Positions 27,108-35,466 of a stretch of DNA of 64,000 nt are shown piece by piece; the stretch's first letter is position 1; every line of letters begins with the position of its first letter. The notes beneath the pieces are model-generated. The model worked only from the letters and a program-made list of their open reading frames with translations. It did not search any database and had not been told where the DNA came from. The stretch comes from Oenococcus sp. UCMA 16435 (GTDB lineage: Bacteria > Bacillota > Bacilli > Lactobacillales > Lactobacillaceae), in assembly GCA_004010835.2 (NCBI GenBank), contig CP030868.2, positions 62,001-126,000 on the forward strand. Direction: 5' to 3'. The position numbers were made by a program, and so were the translations under genes.

Positions 27108-27233
27108 TTATCGCTGATAGCTTTTAAACCTTCGCTTTAATGTGGCGATACTAATTCCCGTTTTATCTTCAATCATCCAGTTGATCGTCCTTTGTTGTTT
27201 AAATGTAAAACCAATATGATTTTCAGGATGTAT
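27108..27233 (-). pseudogene. Fragment of an unknown helix-turn-helix-like protein
   Basis: On the minus strand a 41-codon frame reads HIGFTFKQQRTINWMIEDKTGISIATLKRRFKSYQR and then stops. It is preceded by a stop codon and lacks a start. The second half looks like a recognition helix (TGISIATLKRRF). I take it for the C-terminal relic of a DNA-binding protein. It lies in a 430-base stretch (26951-27383) that is otherwise empty apart from a weak GGGTA/TACCC hairpin at 26956-26980 after the DmpA-type gene. Confidence 0.35.
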
Positions 27234-27383
27234 TTATAGCTATTAATATTTACTATCATCAAATAGTTTTGAGTTCTAATCGCTCTTTTGAAATAAAAAT
27301 AATTTCGGACAATTTAAATTCAGAAAAATAATTTATTATAATTTAATCTGAAGAATAAAGGAAAAATATTAAAAAAGTAGATC

Positions 27384-27929
27384 TCAAAAAATGAACTCGT
27401 CGCTGGTATCAAAATCTTTAGTAATTTTCTCAACTAATCTACCGGTAATTTCATGAATCGACATTGCATAATTTGTCTGGCTCCAATAAAGCAGAACTGA
27501 AAAAATAGCTCCCGAATAGTAAGAAATTTCATACAACGATGGTTGCTGTCCGTCTTGAACTTTACCTTTAAAGAATTCTTTTAAATAATTAGTCTGTTGC
27601 TCAAGGGCTGTTCCTTCAATGCCAGCGTTGGAGATCGACAAAATAATTTGTGGATTTTGTTGAAAATAAGTGAAATAAACATTCAACAATTGGTCGAGCT
27701 GATTCAAATCATGTTCGGAAATATCTTCAATGAAACGGTCATATTCCTTTTGAATAAAATTATTTAATACATCTTCTTTTGTTTTGTAATTTCGATAAAA
27801 CGCCATTCGAGAAATTTTGGCTGCATCGGTGATTTCTGTAATTGAAATAGTATCGAATTTTTTTTGTTGCATCAATTGAAACAGGGCATCTTCTGCTTGT
27901 TGTTTTGTTCGTGCACTTTTTTTATTCAT
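27384..27929 (-). CDS. TetR/AcrR family transcriptional regulator
   Basis: A 181-residue regulator. The N-terminal helix-turn-helix reads FDTISITEITDAAKISRMAFYRNYKTKEDVL, a clear TetR signature; the C-terminal ligand domain is not conserved. ATG 27929 (MNKKSARTKQQAED) is preferred over the longer frame because AAGGAA lies 7 bases before it. It is divergent from the oleate hydratase gene, and the region between them holds overlapping promoters and a 30-bp perfect palindrome, so it very probably represses both genes and responds to a fatty-acid-like or hydrophobic ligand. The ligand is inference. Confidence 0.9.
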   Translation of the reverse strand: MNKKSARTKQQAEDALFQLMQQKKFDTISITEITDAAKISRMAFYRNYKTKEDVLNNFIQKEYDRFIEDISEHDLNQLDQLLNVYFTYFQQNPQIILSISNAGIEGTALEQQTNYLKEFFKGKVQDGQQPSLYEISYYSGAIFSVLLYWSQTNYAMSIHEITGRLVEKITKDFDTSDEFIF

Positions 27930-27964
27930 AATAAATTCCTTAATTAAATTGTGACAATGATCTA

Positions 27965-28022
27965 TTGAAAAAGCTAGCAAATTCAATTATACTAAAAATA
28001 GTTACATATGTAACTATTTTTA
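27965..28022. promoter_or_regulatory. Divergent promoters and 30-bp palindromic TetR operator
   Basis: Plus strand: TTGAAA (27965-27970), 17 bases, TATACT (27988-27993), driving ohyA. Minus strand: TATAAT (plus coordinates 27986-27991) with GTTACA (28009-28014) 17 bases upstream, driving the regulator. A perfect 30-bp palindrome with core GTTACATATGTAAC spans 27993-28022. It covers the ohyA transcription start and the regulator's -35 box. One bound repressor would block both promoters. Confidence 0.85.
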
Positions 28023-28072
28023 TAGGCAGTATTCAATTGTTCAGACGTACTGTCCTTCATGGAGGTTTTAAA

Positions 28073-29845
28073 ATGTATTACAGTAGTGGTAATTACGAAG
28101 CATTTGCACGCCCCAAAAAAGCGACTGGCGTGGATAAAAAATCCGCCTATCTGATTGGTTCAGGATTAGCCTCATTGGCCGCAGCGACTTTTTTAATCAG
28201 AGATGGCCAAATGAATGGCGATCGAATTCATATTCTTGAAGAGTTGGATCTTCCTGGTGGCAGTATGGATGGCATTTGGAATGAACAAAAAGGTTACATC
28301 ATTCGTGGTGGACGAGAAATGGAGCCCCACTTTGAAACTTTGTGGGATCTATTCAGATCGATTCCATCACTTGAAGACCCGAATCTTTCAATATTAGATG
28401 AATACCGCTGGTTAAATAAAGAGGATCCAAGTTATTCCAAAGCCCGTGTGATTGAAAATCGTGGTCAGCGTTTGATAAATGATGGTAAATTGACTTTATC
28501 TAAAAAAGCGATCAAAGAAATCATTCAAGTTGTCTTAACTCCTGAAGATCAATTGCAGGATAAAAAAATAAACGAAGTATTTACAAGCGAATTCTTTGAT
28601 TCCAACTTCTGGTTGTACTGGTCAACGATGTTCGCTTTTGAACCTTGGGCAAGTGCACTTGAAATGCGCCGCTATTTACTTCGTTTTATTCACCATGTAG
28701 CTTCACTATCAAACCTATCCTCGCTAAGATTTACCAAATATAATCAATATGAATCTTTAATTCTTCCAATGGTCAAATACTTGAAAAGTCAGGGAGTTCA
28801 TTTTCAATACAATACCGTTGTGACTAATATTTTAGTTAATCATGTTGGGGATCATAAATCGGCAACCAAATTGGAAATGACTGTTAATGATCAAATAGAG
28901 AGTCGCAATTTAAGCGAAGATGATCTGGTGTTTGTCACAAACGGTTCGATCACTGAAAGTTCGACTTATGGTGATAATACTCACCCAGCTGCCGCCGAAC
29001 ATGAGCTAGGAGCTGCTTGGCAGCTTTGGAAAAACCTAGCAGCACAGGATCCTGATTTTGGAAAACCGGAAAAATTCTGTGAAAATATTCCGGATGCCAA
29101 TTGGGTTATTTCCGGCACGATAACCTTCACGGACGATAAAGTAACACCTTACATCGAAAAAATTAGTCAAAAAGATCCACATAGCGGTTCGATCGTCACT
29201 AGTGGCCCAGTAAGCATTAAAGACTCTAATTGGTTATTAGGATATTCAATCAGTCGACAGCCTCATTTCAAGGCCCAAAAAGAAAATGAATTAGTCGTCT
29301 GGGTTTACGGATTATTCTCGGACAAACCCGGCAATTATGTTAATAAAAAAATAACAGAGTGTAGCGGCATTGAGCTTTGTGAAGAATGGCTATATCATAT
29401 CGGTGTTCCAAAGAATCAAATTGCCGACATTGCTATACACTCGGCCAACACAGTTCCTTGCCGGATGCCTTATATTACTTCCTACTTTATGCCGCGAGCA
29501 ATAGGAGATCGACCATTAATCGTGCCAGAAGGATCTAAGAACTTCGCTTTCATTGGTAACTTTTCCGAAACAGAACGTGATACGGTCTTTACGACCGAGT
29601 ACTCTGTTCGGACTGCTATGGAAGCTGTCTATACATTATTGGATGTTGATCGCGGTGTTCCAGAAGTCTTTGGATCGGCATTTGACGTTCGAACGCTCTT
29701 AAGTGCTATTTACTATTTGAACGATGAGAAAAAAATAATCGATTTCCCACTATCCTTTACTGAAAAAGCGGTTGTTAAAGAAGTACTGAAAAAAACCAAG
29801 AATAGTTATATAGAAGAACTCTTAAAAGAAGCTAAGTTATTATAA
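28073..29845 (+). CDS. ohyA: Oleate hydratase (MCRA family, FAD)
   Basis: Adds water to the cis-9 double bond of unsaturated fatty acids such as oleate, giving 10-hydroxystearate, a detoxifying reaction at the inner face of the membrane. The 590-residue length fits the family. The dinucleotide motif is [21 protein letters not shown], followed by [13 protein letters not shown] and [21 protein letters not shown]. Further on are [19 protein letters not shown] and NVPCRMPY-like [20 protein letters not shown] 28073 is chosen because GGAGGT (28061-28066) precedes it and [14 protein letters not shown] is the family start. It has its own promoter and operator. Confidence 0.95.
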   Translation: MYYSSGNYEAFARPKKATGVDKKSAYLIGSGLASLAAATFLIRDGQMNGDRIHILEELDLPGGSMDGIWNEQKGYIIRGGREMEPHFETLWDLFRSIPSLEDPNLSILDEYRWLNKEDPSYSKARVIENRGQRLINDGKLTLSKKAIKEIIQVVLTPEDQLQDKKINEVFTSEFFDSNFWLYWSTMFAFEPWASALEMRRYLLRFIHHVASLSNLSSLRFTKYNQYESLILPMVKYLKSQGVHFQYNTVVTNILVNHVGDHKSATKLEMTVNDQIESRNLSEDDLVFVTNGSITESSTYGDNTHPAAAEHELGAAWQLWKNLAAQDPDFGKPEKFCENIPDANWVISGTITFTDDKVTPYIEKISQKDPHSGSIVTSGPVSIKDSNWLLGYSISRQPHFKAQKENELVVWVYGLFSDKPGNYVNKKITECSGIELCEEWLYHIGVPKNQIADIAIHSANTVPCRMPYITSYFMPRAIGDRPLIVPEGSKNFAFIGNFSETERDTVFTTEYSVRTAMEAVYTLLDVDRGVPEVFGSAFDVRTLLSAIYYLNDEKKIIDFPLSFTEKAVVKEVLKKTKNSYIEELLKEAKLL

Positions 29846-30305
29846 CTATAAAAAAGACTTCTTGCCGTTAGTCAAGGGTTAACCATGCTCCAAAATAAAG
29901 CAAACAGTGGATGGACAATCCTTATCAGATTCGGAAAATTTATTATCAAAATACAGTCTGCTAATGCATCTGGTCTATGACTGGGTGTTTTTTTATGTAA
30001 GCAAGAAACAGTTAGTAAAAATTCTATCTATTTATAAGTTATGAAATAACAAAATGAAAAGACTAAAAATATCAGCTTTGAATAATTATTCAAACTTTAA
30101 AAAACAAAAATAATTATCTCTATTTTTTTAAAAGTTAACTTGGCAATTTTTGCCGGTACTGATTATTTAGTTCGAAATTCTTTTGATTTATTTATCTTCA
30201 GTGTGAATAATTGCTTTTACTGCTTTGTTAATAAGAACATTTTGGTAATATATTAAAAAATTACATTTGAAGATCTTTCAGTAATTCGATAAATATAAAA
30301 AAATA
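29846..30305. other. Intergenic region after ohyA
   Basis: About 460 bases of AT-rich DNA with no convincing frame. A T run follows CTGGGTG near 29978-29997, but I could not build a good stem for it. The 3' part leads into the promoter of the pxp operon. Confidence 0.4.
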
Positions 30306-30334
30306 TTGTGAATGATTTCAATTGTTGCTATAAT
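30306..30334 (+). promoter_or_regulatory. Promoter of the pxp-acc operon
   Basis: TTGTGA (30306-30311), 17-base spacer, TATAAT (30329-30334), with an extended TG two bases upstream of the -10. GGAGG and the first start codon follow within 40 bases. No riboswitch fits in the short leader. Confidence 0.8.
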
Positions 30335-30372
30335 AGCCCCAATCATTTTTCATAAGCGTGGAGGAAGCATTA

Positions 30373-31110
30373 ATGATTGATTATTTTTGTGTACCAATTG
30401 GTGAACAATCGATTAATCTGGTATTTCCAAATATGATCGATATTAAAGAGAATCGGTTTATTCAAGCTGTTGCTAAATATTTACTCAATAAAAATATTTC
30501 CGGCATTGTTGATGTAATTCCGGCCTACCACACTTTAACTGTTAACTTTGACTTATCAGTAACGAACTATCAAAAAACTACAAGCAAAATCAAAGAAATT
30601 ATAAATTCCCGACAGTTGCAACAGGAAGAAAATAGTTATCGAATTTTGGAATTACCGGTATGTTATGACGAAGAATTTGGTCCTGATTTGAAAGATGTGG
30701 CCAAATTTGGAAATCTAACTGTCAAAGAATTAATTAATTTGCACACGCAGACAGATTATTTTATTTATATGCTTGGTTTTTTGCCCGGTTTTGCCTATAT
30801 GGGAACTGTTCCGAAAAGAATTGCAATGCCAAGACTCGATCGACCACGACCATTGGTTCCGGCTGGTAGTGTTGGCATTGCCGGTGAACAGACCGGTATG
30901 TATCCAGTTTCGTCACCAGGAGGATGGCGTTTACTAGGAAAGACTCCAATTCGACTTTATAATTCAAGAAGGCCAAAACCGAGATATCAGGCTGGAGATT
31001 TTATTCGTTTTAAATCTATTTCTAAAACTGAGTATCGTGATATTCAATTAGCCGATCAGAATGGTGATTATCAGCTTACCGAAATTTTAAAAAAAGAAGG
31101 CGAGTTATGA
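30373..31110 (+). CDS. pxpB: 5-oxoprolinase subunit B (KipI/allophanate hydrolase subunit 1 family)
   Basis: A 245-residue KipI-family protein. The C-terminal signature is clear: YMLGFLPGFAYMGTVPKRIAMPRLDRPRPLVPAGSVGIAGEQTGMYP, followed by GGWRLLGKTP. With PxpC it forms an ATP-dependent 5-oxoprolinase; both are homologous to the carboxyltransferase region of urea carboxylase. ATG 30373 is chosen over GTG 30358, because GGAGG (30360-30364) is placed for the former. First gene of a seven-gene operon and overlaps pxpC as ATGA. Confidence 0.9.
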   Translation: MIDYFCVPIGEQSINLVFPNMIDIKENRFIQAVAKYLLNKNISGIVDVIPAYHTLTVNFDLSVTNYQKTTSKIKEIINSRQLQQEENSYRILELPVCYDEEFGPDLKDVAKFGNLTVKELINLHTQTDYFIYMLGFLPGFAYMGTVPKRIAMPRLDRPRPLVPAGSVGIAGEQTGMYPVSSPGGWRLLGKTPIRLYNSRRPKPRYQAGDFIRFKSISKTEYRDIQLADQNGDYQLTEILKKEGEL

Positions 31111-32120
31111 GAGGAATCGAAGTAATTAACCCCGGTTTAACAGCAACTATTCAAGATCTTGGACGTTACAAACACCAAATTGAAGGATTTCCTGTTTCTG
31201 GCGCACTCGACCAAAAAGCCCATAGACTGGCTAATCTGCTTGTTAATAATTCGACGAATGCAGCAACTATTGAGTTCTGTTTATTAGGACCAAAATTAAG
31301 ATTTTTCTGTCCGACATTTATCGCTATTACTGGTTCTGATTCGTACCCAAAACTAAATGAAAAAGTGGTTCCTTTAAATCGAACTATTCAAGTTTTTACC
31401 GGAGACATTCTGACTTTCAGTTTTATGCAAACCGGTCGTTGGGGTTATTTGGCCGTTGCCAATGATGGAATAAGGACTAGCCCCATTTTGGATAGTCGTT
31501 CGACAACTCTTCGGGCTCAATTGGGAGGTTTGGACGGCGGAGCTTTAAAAAAAGGAGATAGATTGCCGATTAAAGAATCTTACATTATGCCAAGTTTAAG
31601 TTACCGCAAGATTTCCGTTACAAAAAATGATTGTCATCGAATTCGTTTTTTAAAGGGACCGCAATGGCATTTATTTTCAGAAAAAGCTCAAACTCAATTT
31701 ACTGGGAAAACTTTTACAGTTTCTCAACAGGCTGACCGGATGGGCTACAGGCTATCTGAAAAGTTATCTTCGCCAGTAAAAGAGAGCCTCTTATCTGAGG
31801 GAACTGTTTTTGGCAATGTACAAATTACCCGTGATGGACAAGCAATTGTTCTGTTATCCGACCGGCAAACAACAGGCGGTTATCCGGTGATTGCGACGAT
31901 TATTGCTGCTGACTTTAGTGATTTCGTTCAGATGCCAATCGGACAAAAGTTTAATTTCGTTGAGACAGATTTAAAAACCGCAACCCAGGAATTTTTTATC
32001 CAGAGACAGCATTTTAAACGAATTTTTGATAATTGGCATCGACAGCGTTACCAATTTCCGATTGGTCCATCTCGTAAAGCTGCCACTAAAATTGAAAAAT
32101 TGATTGAATCGGAAAATTAA
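31107..32120 (+). CDS. pxpC: 5-oxoprolinase subunit C (KipA/biotin-dependent carboxyltransferase family)
   Basis: A 337-residue KipA-family protein. Recognisable parts are GLTATIQDLGRYKHQIEGFPVSGALDQ, FIAITGSDSYPKLNE, FMQTGRWGYLAV and the late QQADRMGYRL and SEGTVFGNVQITRDGQAIVLLSDRQTTGGYPVIATI segments. It pairs with PxpB to form the ATP-using lactam-opening part of 5-oxoprolinase. The homologous region of urea carboxylase carries the carboxyltransfer site. The two following genes encode exactly the other parts of such a carboxylase, which makes a biotin-linked role worth testing. Confidence 0.9.
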   Translation: MRGIEVINPGLTATIQDLGRYKHQIEGFPVSGALDQKAHRLANLLVNNSTNAATIEFCLLGPKLRFFCPTFIAITGSDSYPKLNEKVVPLNRTIQVFTGDILTFSFMQTGRWGYLAVANDGIRTSPILDSRSTTLRAQLGGLDGGALKKGDRLPIKESYIMPSLSYRKISVTKNDCHRIRFLKGPQWHLFSEKAQTQFTGKTFTVSQQADRMGYRLSEKLSSPVKESLLSEGTVFGNVQITRDGQAIVLLSDRQTTGGYPVIATIIAADFSDFVQMPIGQKFNFVETDLKTATQEFFIQRQHFKRIFDNWHRQRYQFPIGPSRKAATKIEKLIESEN

Positions 32121-32134
32121 GAGGTTCGGCAATT

Positions 32135-32566
32135 ATGGAAATAACACGAATAGAGAAACTCATCAGTCTCTTTAATGAAGCAAAATTAAGTCATTTTGAA
32201 ATTAACGATGCCGAAGGTCGACTGGTTTTAGAAAAGAAAATTGCTGATTCTTTGGATCCTGAGCTAAAAACGATTAATCAGTCAAAGCTGGAAAAGAAAA
32301 AAATAGACACATCTTTGGAATTAATCAGAGCGCTTTTTGTAGGAACTTTTTACGCTAGTGCAGGACCGAAACATCAGCCCTTTGTTAAGACTGGTGACAA
32401 AGTTGCTAAGGGCCAAACAGTTGCAATTATTGAAGCGATGAAAGTTCAAAATGAGGTCAAGTCGCCAACTAACGGAATTATTCAAGAAATATTTGTCAGC
32501 GATGGTAATTCAGTTGAATATGGAGAAAAATTGTTTTCTTTACAGAAACCGGGTGAGGGCCTTTGA
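32135..32566 (+). CDS. accB: Biotin carboxyl carrier protein (AccB-like)
   Basis: A 143-residue carrier. The biotin-acceptor lysine is Lys103 in IIEAMKVQNEVKSP, inside a C-terminal lipoyl/biotinyl domain with GDKVAKGQTV and GNSVEYGEKLF. An N-terminal AccB-type stretch (ITRIEKLISLFNEAKLSHFEI) and a charged linker precede it. It overlaps accC by 4 bases. Fatty-acid accBC genes normally sit with fab genes, so this copy inside a 5-oxoprolinase operon is more likely dedicated to the local enzyme. Confidence 0.9.
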   Translation: MEITRIEKLISLFNEAKLSHFEINDAEGRLVLEKKIADSLDPELKTINQSKLEKKKIDTSLELIRALFVGTFYASAGPKHQPFVKTGDKVAKGQTVAIIEAMKVQNEVKSPTNGIIQEIFVSDGNSVEYGEKLFSLQKPGEGL

Positions 32567-33876
32567 AAAAAGTTTTGGTGGCTAATCGTGGTGAAATCGC
32601 CATTCGAATCATTCGTGCCTGTCGAATAATGCATCTTACCAGTGCTGCTATTTATTCGACAGCTGAAGCCCTCCATGTAAAATTGGCCGATCAAGCAATT
32701 TGCATCGGAGCCGCTAGTCCGGAAAACAGTTATCTAAACCAGCAGAATATTCTAGCTGCAGCCAAAATAACTCAAGCAGATGCAATTCACCCTGGTTATG
32801 GTTTTCTATCAGAAAATGCCGAGTTTGCAAAATTGTGTGAAAAAGAAGGTATTAAATTCATTGGACCGAGCTCACACGTCATTGAAATAATGGGCCAAAA
32901 GGCAGCTGCCAGAAAAACAATGCTAAATGCTGGAGTACCAATAGTTCCGGGAAGCAAAGATGATTTTCAATCTTTGGAAAAAGGAATCAGGTTAGCTAAT
33001 CAGCTCGGATATCCACTGATGCTTAAGGCCAGTGGCGGTGGCGGTGGAAAGGGAATGCGACTTGTTCACTCAGCTGAAGAATTTAAAAAAGAATTCTTCT
33101 TAGCTCAAAACGAAGCAAAACATGCTTTTTCCGATGGACATATGTATTTGGAAAAATATTTATCCCATCCTCGACACATTGAGGTCCAAGTTATTGCTGA
33201 TCAATTTGGCAATGCAGCCGCATTGGGTGAACGTGATTGTACAATTCAGCATCGTCATCAAAAAGTCTTAGAAGAAGCCCCGGCTGTTGCTTTGGATAAT
33301 GAGAGTCGGAAAAAAATGTTCGCTATTTCAATCGAAGCAATCAAAAGCATTCATTACGAGGGTGTTGGAACCCTGGAATTTTTGTTCGAGGGACCTGGAC
33401 AATTTTATTTTATGGAAATGAATACCCGCTTGCAGGTCGAACATCCTGTGACCGAGCTAACCAGTAATGAAAATATTGTCGATTTGCAATTACGAATTGC
33501 CGCCGGTCAAAAATTGCCTTTTTCACAAAAAAATATTCGGATTAAAAATTTTGCCTTAGAATGCCGAATCATGGCTCTAACCCCGGGAAAAATAAAAGTC
33601 TTGCATTTACCGGGTGGCAATGGAATTCGCATAGATACTGCTTTGTATCAAGGATATATCGTACCAGCAAATTATGATGCATTAATCGCGAAAATTATTG
33701 CCTATGGTCCTGATCGGACAACCGTCATTTCACAAATGCAGGCAGCTTTGGACGAAACGGTTATTTATGGCATTCAAACTAATTTGGATTTTTTAACGCA
33801 GTTGGTTCATGAACCGAAATATTTAGATAATGATACCGATATTAATTGGTTGGATACTTTAATGGAAAACACTTAG
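32563..33876 (+). CDS. accC: Biotin carboxylase (AccC-like)
   Basis: Carboxylates biotin on the carrier using ATP and bicarbonate. The 437-residue product has KKVLVANRGEIAIRIIRACR, the glycine-rich ATP loop MLKASGGGGGKGMRLV, GERDCTIQHRHQKVLEEAPA, FMEMNTRLQVEHPVTEL (metal and ATP Glu) and ECRIMA. Start is TTG 32563 inside accB, preceded by GTGAGGG. It ends shortly after the normal carboxylase C-terminus and carries no extra carboxyltransferase domain. The KipI/KipA-like proteins upstream could supply that function. Confidence 0.93.
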   Translation: MKKVLVANRGEIAIRIIRACRIMHLTSAAIYSTAEALHVKLADQAICIGAASPENSYLNQQNILAAAKITQADAIHPGYGFLSENAEFAKLCEKEGIKFIGPSSHVIEIMGQKAAARKTMLNAGVPIVPGSKDDFQSLEKGIRLANQLGYPLMLKASGGGGGKGMRLVHSAEEFKKEFFLAQNEAKHAFSDGHMYLEKYLSHPRHIEVQVIADQFGNAAALGERDCTIQHRHQKVLEEAPAVALDNESRKKMFAISIEAIKSIHYEGVGTLEFLFEGPGQFYFMEMNTRLQVEHPVTELTSNENIVDLQLRIAAGQKLPFSQKNIRIKNFALECRIMALTPGKIKVLHLPGGNGIRIDTALYQGYIVPANYDALIAKIIAYGPDRTTVISQMQAALDETVIYGIQTNLDFLTQLVHEPKYLDNDTDINWLDTLMENT

Positions 33877-33887
33877 GGGCGTAATCA

Positions 33888-34682
33888 ATGACAGAAGATT
33901 TAAAAAAACTAACGCCGGTCGAATTGAGACATTTAATTCGAAAAGGAGATTTTTCCGGTCAAACAAGTGGCTTGGCAGCTGGCTATACTCAGGCTAATTT
34001 GGTCGTTCTACCAAGTAGTCTGGCTTACGAATTTTTATTGTTTACACAACGTAATTCCCGATCTTGTCCGGTATTGGAAGTCAGCGATCAAGGTAGCCGT
34101 AAATTAAATTGGCTAGCAAGCGATATTGATTTGGCCAACGATTTTCCTAAATATCGCATCTATCGTAAAGGAAAATTAGTCAAAGAAACAACAAGTGTTG
34201 CCGATATTTGGAGAGATGATTTGATTGGTTTCCTGATTGGTTGTAGTTTTTCCTTCGAATCGGAACTGCTCGCCGCCGGAATTGAAGTTCGTAATATTAC
34301 TGAAAAAGTTAACGTGCCAATGTTTAATACGAATATTTCTTTACGGTCAGCTGGAAGATTTACCGGAAAAATGGTTGTCAGCATGCGACCGATTCCGAAA
34401 AATCAAGTAATTAAAGCGGTTCAGATAACTGCGGCAATGCCTAAAGTTCATGGAGCACCAATACAGATTGGCAATCCCGAAGAGATTGGAATTACCGATC
34501 TGTTTCATCCTGATTATGGCGATCCAGTCACAATTAATCCTGGAGAGGTTCCTGTTTTTTGGCCCTGCGGCGTCACGCCACAAAATGTGATTATGCGGGT
34601 TAAACCGGATTTCGTCATTACTCATTCACCGGGGCATATGCTTGTGACTGATATTAAAAATGCAAGTTTGAAATATGACTAG
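33888..34682 (+). CDS. DUF1445/YcsI family protein, putative hydro-lyase
   Basis: A 264-residue member of the DUF1445 (YcsI) family. It includes LRHLIRKGDFSGQTSGLAAGYTQANLVVLP near the start, FLIGCSFSFESELLAAGI in the middle, NVPMFNTNI, and FWPCGVTPQNVIM and HSPGHMLVTDI at the end. Mammalian relatives act as D-glutamate cyclases that interconvert D-glutamate and 5-oxo-D-proline, which links the family directly to the substrate of the pxp genes. The B. subtilis homologue lies in the same gene group (ycsF-ycsG-ycsI-kip). The exact reaction here is inferred. Confidence 0.85.
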   Translation: MTEDLKKLTPVELRHLIRKGDFSGQTSGLAAGYTQANLVVLPSSLAYEFLLFTQRNSRSCPVLEVSDQGSRKLNWLASDIDLANDFPKYRIYRKGKLVKETTSVADIWRDDLIGFLIGCSFSFESELLAAGIEVRNITEKVNVPMFNTNISLRSAGRFTGKMVVSMRPIPKNQVIKAVQITAAMPKVHGAPIQIGNPEEIGITDLFHPDYGDPVTINPGEVPVFWPCGVTPQNVIMRVKPDFVITHSPGHMLVTDIKNASLKYD

Positions 34683-34694
34683 AAAGGATAAAAG

Positions 34695-35444
34695 ATGATA
34701 ACGGTTGATTTGAATAGTGATTTGGGAGAGAGTTATGGACGTTATTCTTTAGGAAAAGATGCTGAGATCATTAAACTGGTTAGTTCGGTCAATATTGCCT
34801 GTGGCTTTCACGCAGGTGATCCTGATGTCATGGCTAAAACAGTTAAGATGGCTGAAGTAAATAATACGTCAATTGGGGCTCATCCTGGTTTTCCAGATTT
34901 ACAGGGCTTTGGTCGCAGGGCAATGGCAATGAGCCCAGCGGAAATTAAAAATATGATTATTTATCAAATCGGTGCTTTGCAGGCTTTTACAGCTAAAGGC
35001 CGTTTGCACCATGTCAAACCACATGGTGCTCTATATAATTTGGCAGCTCAAGATCATAATTTAGCGTTGGCGATCTGTTCGGGCATTCAATCCGTGGACC
35101 CCGAATTACCAATTTATGGTTTAGCGAATAGTCAATTGATTATCGCGGCCAAAGAAATCGGGCTGCCTTATGTTCAAGAGGTTTTTGCTGATCGAAATTA
35201 TCGCGCAAATGGTAGTTTGGTTTCCCGTTCACAAGCAAATGCCATAATTACCGATCCTATGATCATTGCCAATCGCGTTGTTGAAATGATTAAAAAACAA
35301 TCGATTCAGGCGGTTGATGGAACAAACATTTCTTTGGTAGTTGATTCAATTTGTGTTCACGGAGACAATCAATCAGCCTTGGAAATTGTAAAAAAATTAG
35401 TAAGCGTGTTGAAAATAGAAGGCATCACAATGAAAAGTTTCTAA
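34695..35444 (+). CDS. pxpA: 5-oxoprolinase subunit A (LamB/YcsF family)
   Basis: A 249-residue LamB/YcsF-family protein. Features are VDLNSDLGESYGRYSLG, VNIACGFHAGDPDVM, GAHPGFPDLQGFGRRAM, HVKPHGALYN, EVFADRNYRANGSLVSR and the late VDSICVHGDNQSALEI. PxpA works with PxpB and PxpC to open 5-oxoproline to glutamate. It begins 12 bases after the DUF1445 gene, with GAAAGGA as ribosome binding site. All three oxoprolinase subunits are thus present. Confidence 0.92.
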   Translation: MITVDLNSDLGESYGRYSLGKDAEIIKLVSSVNIACGFHAGDPDVMAKTVKMAEVNNTSIGAHPGFPDLQGFGRRAMAMSPAEIKNMIIYQIGALQAFTAKGRLHHVKPHGALYNLAAQDHNLALAICSGIQSVDPELPIYGLANSQLIIAAKEIGLPYVQEVFADRNYRANGSLVSRSQANAIITDPMIIANRVVEMIKKQSIQAVDGTNISLVVDSICVHGDNQSALEIVKKLVSVLKIEGITMKSF

Positions 35445-35466
35445 AAATAGGAAGAAGAGAATTAAA

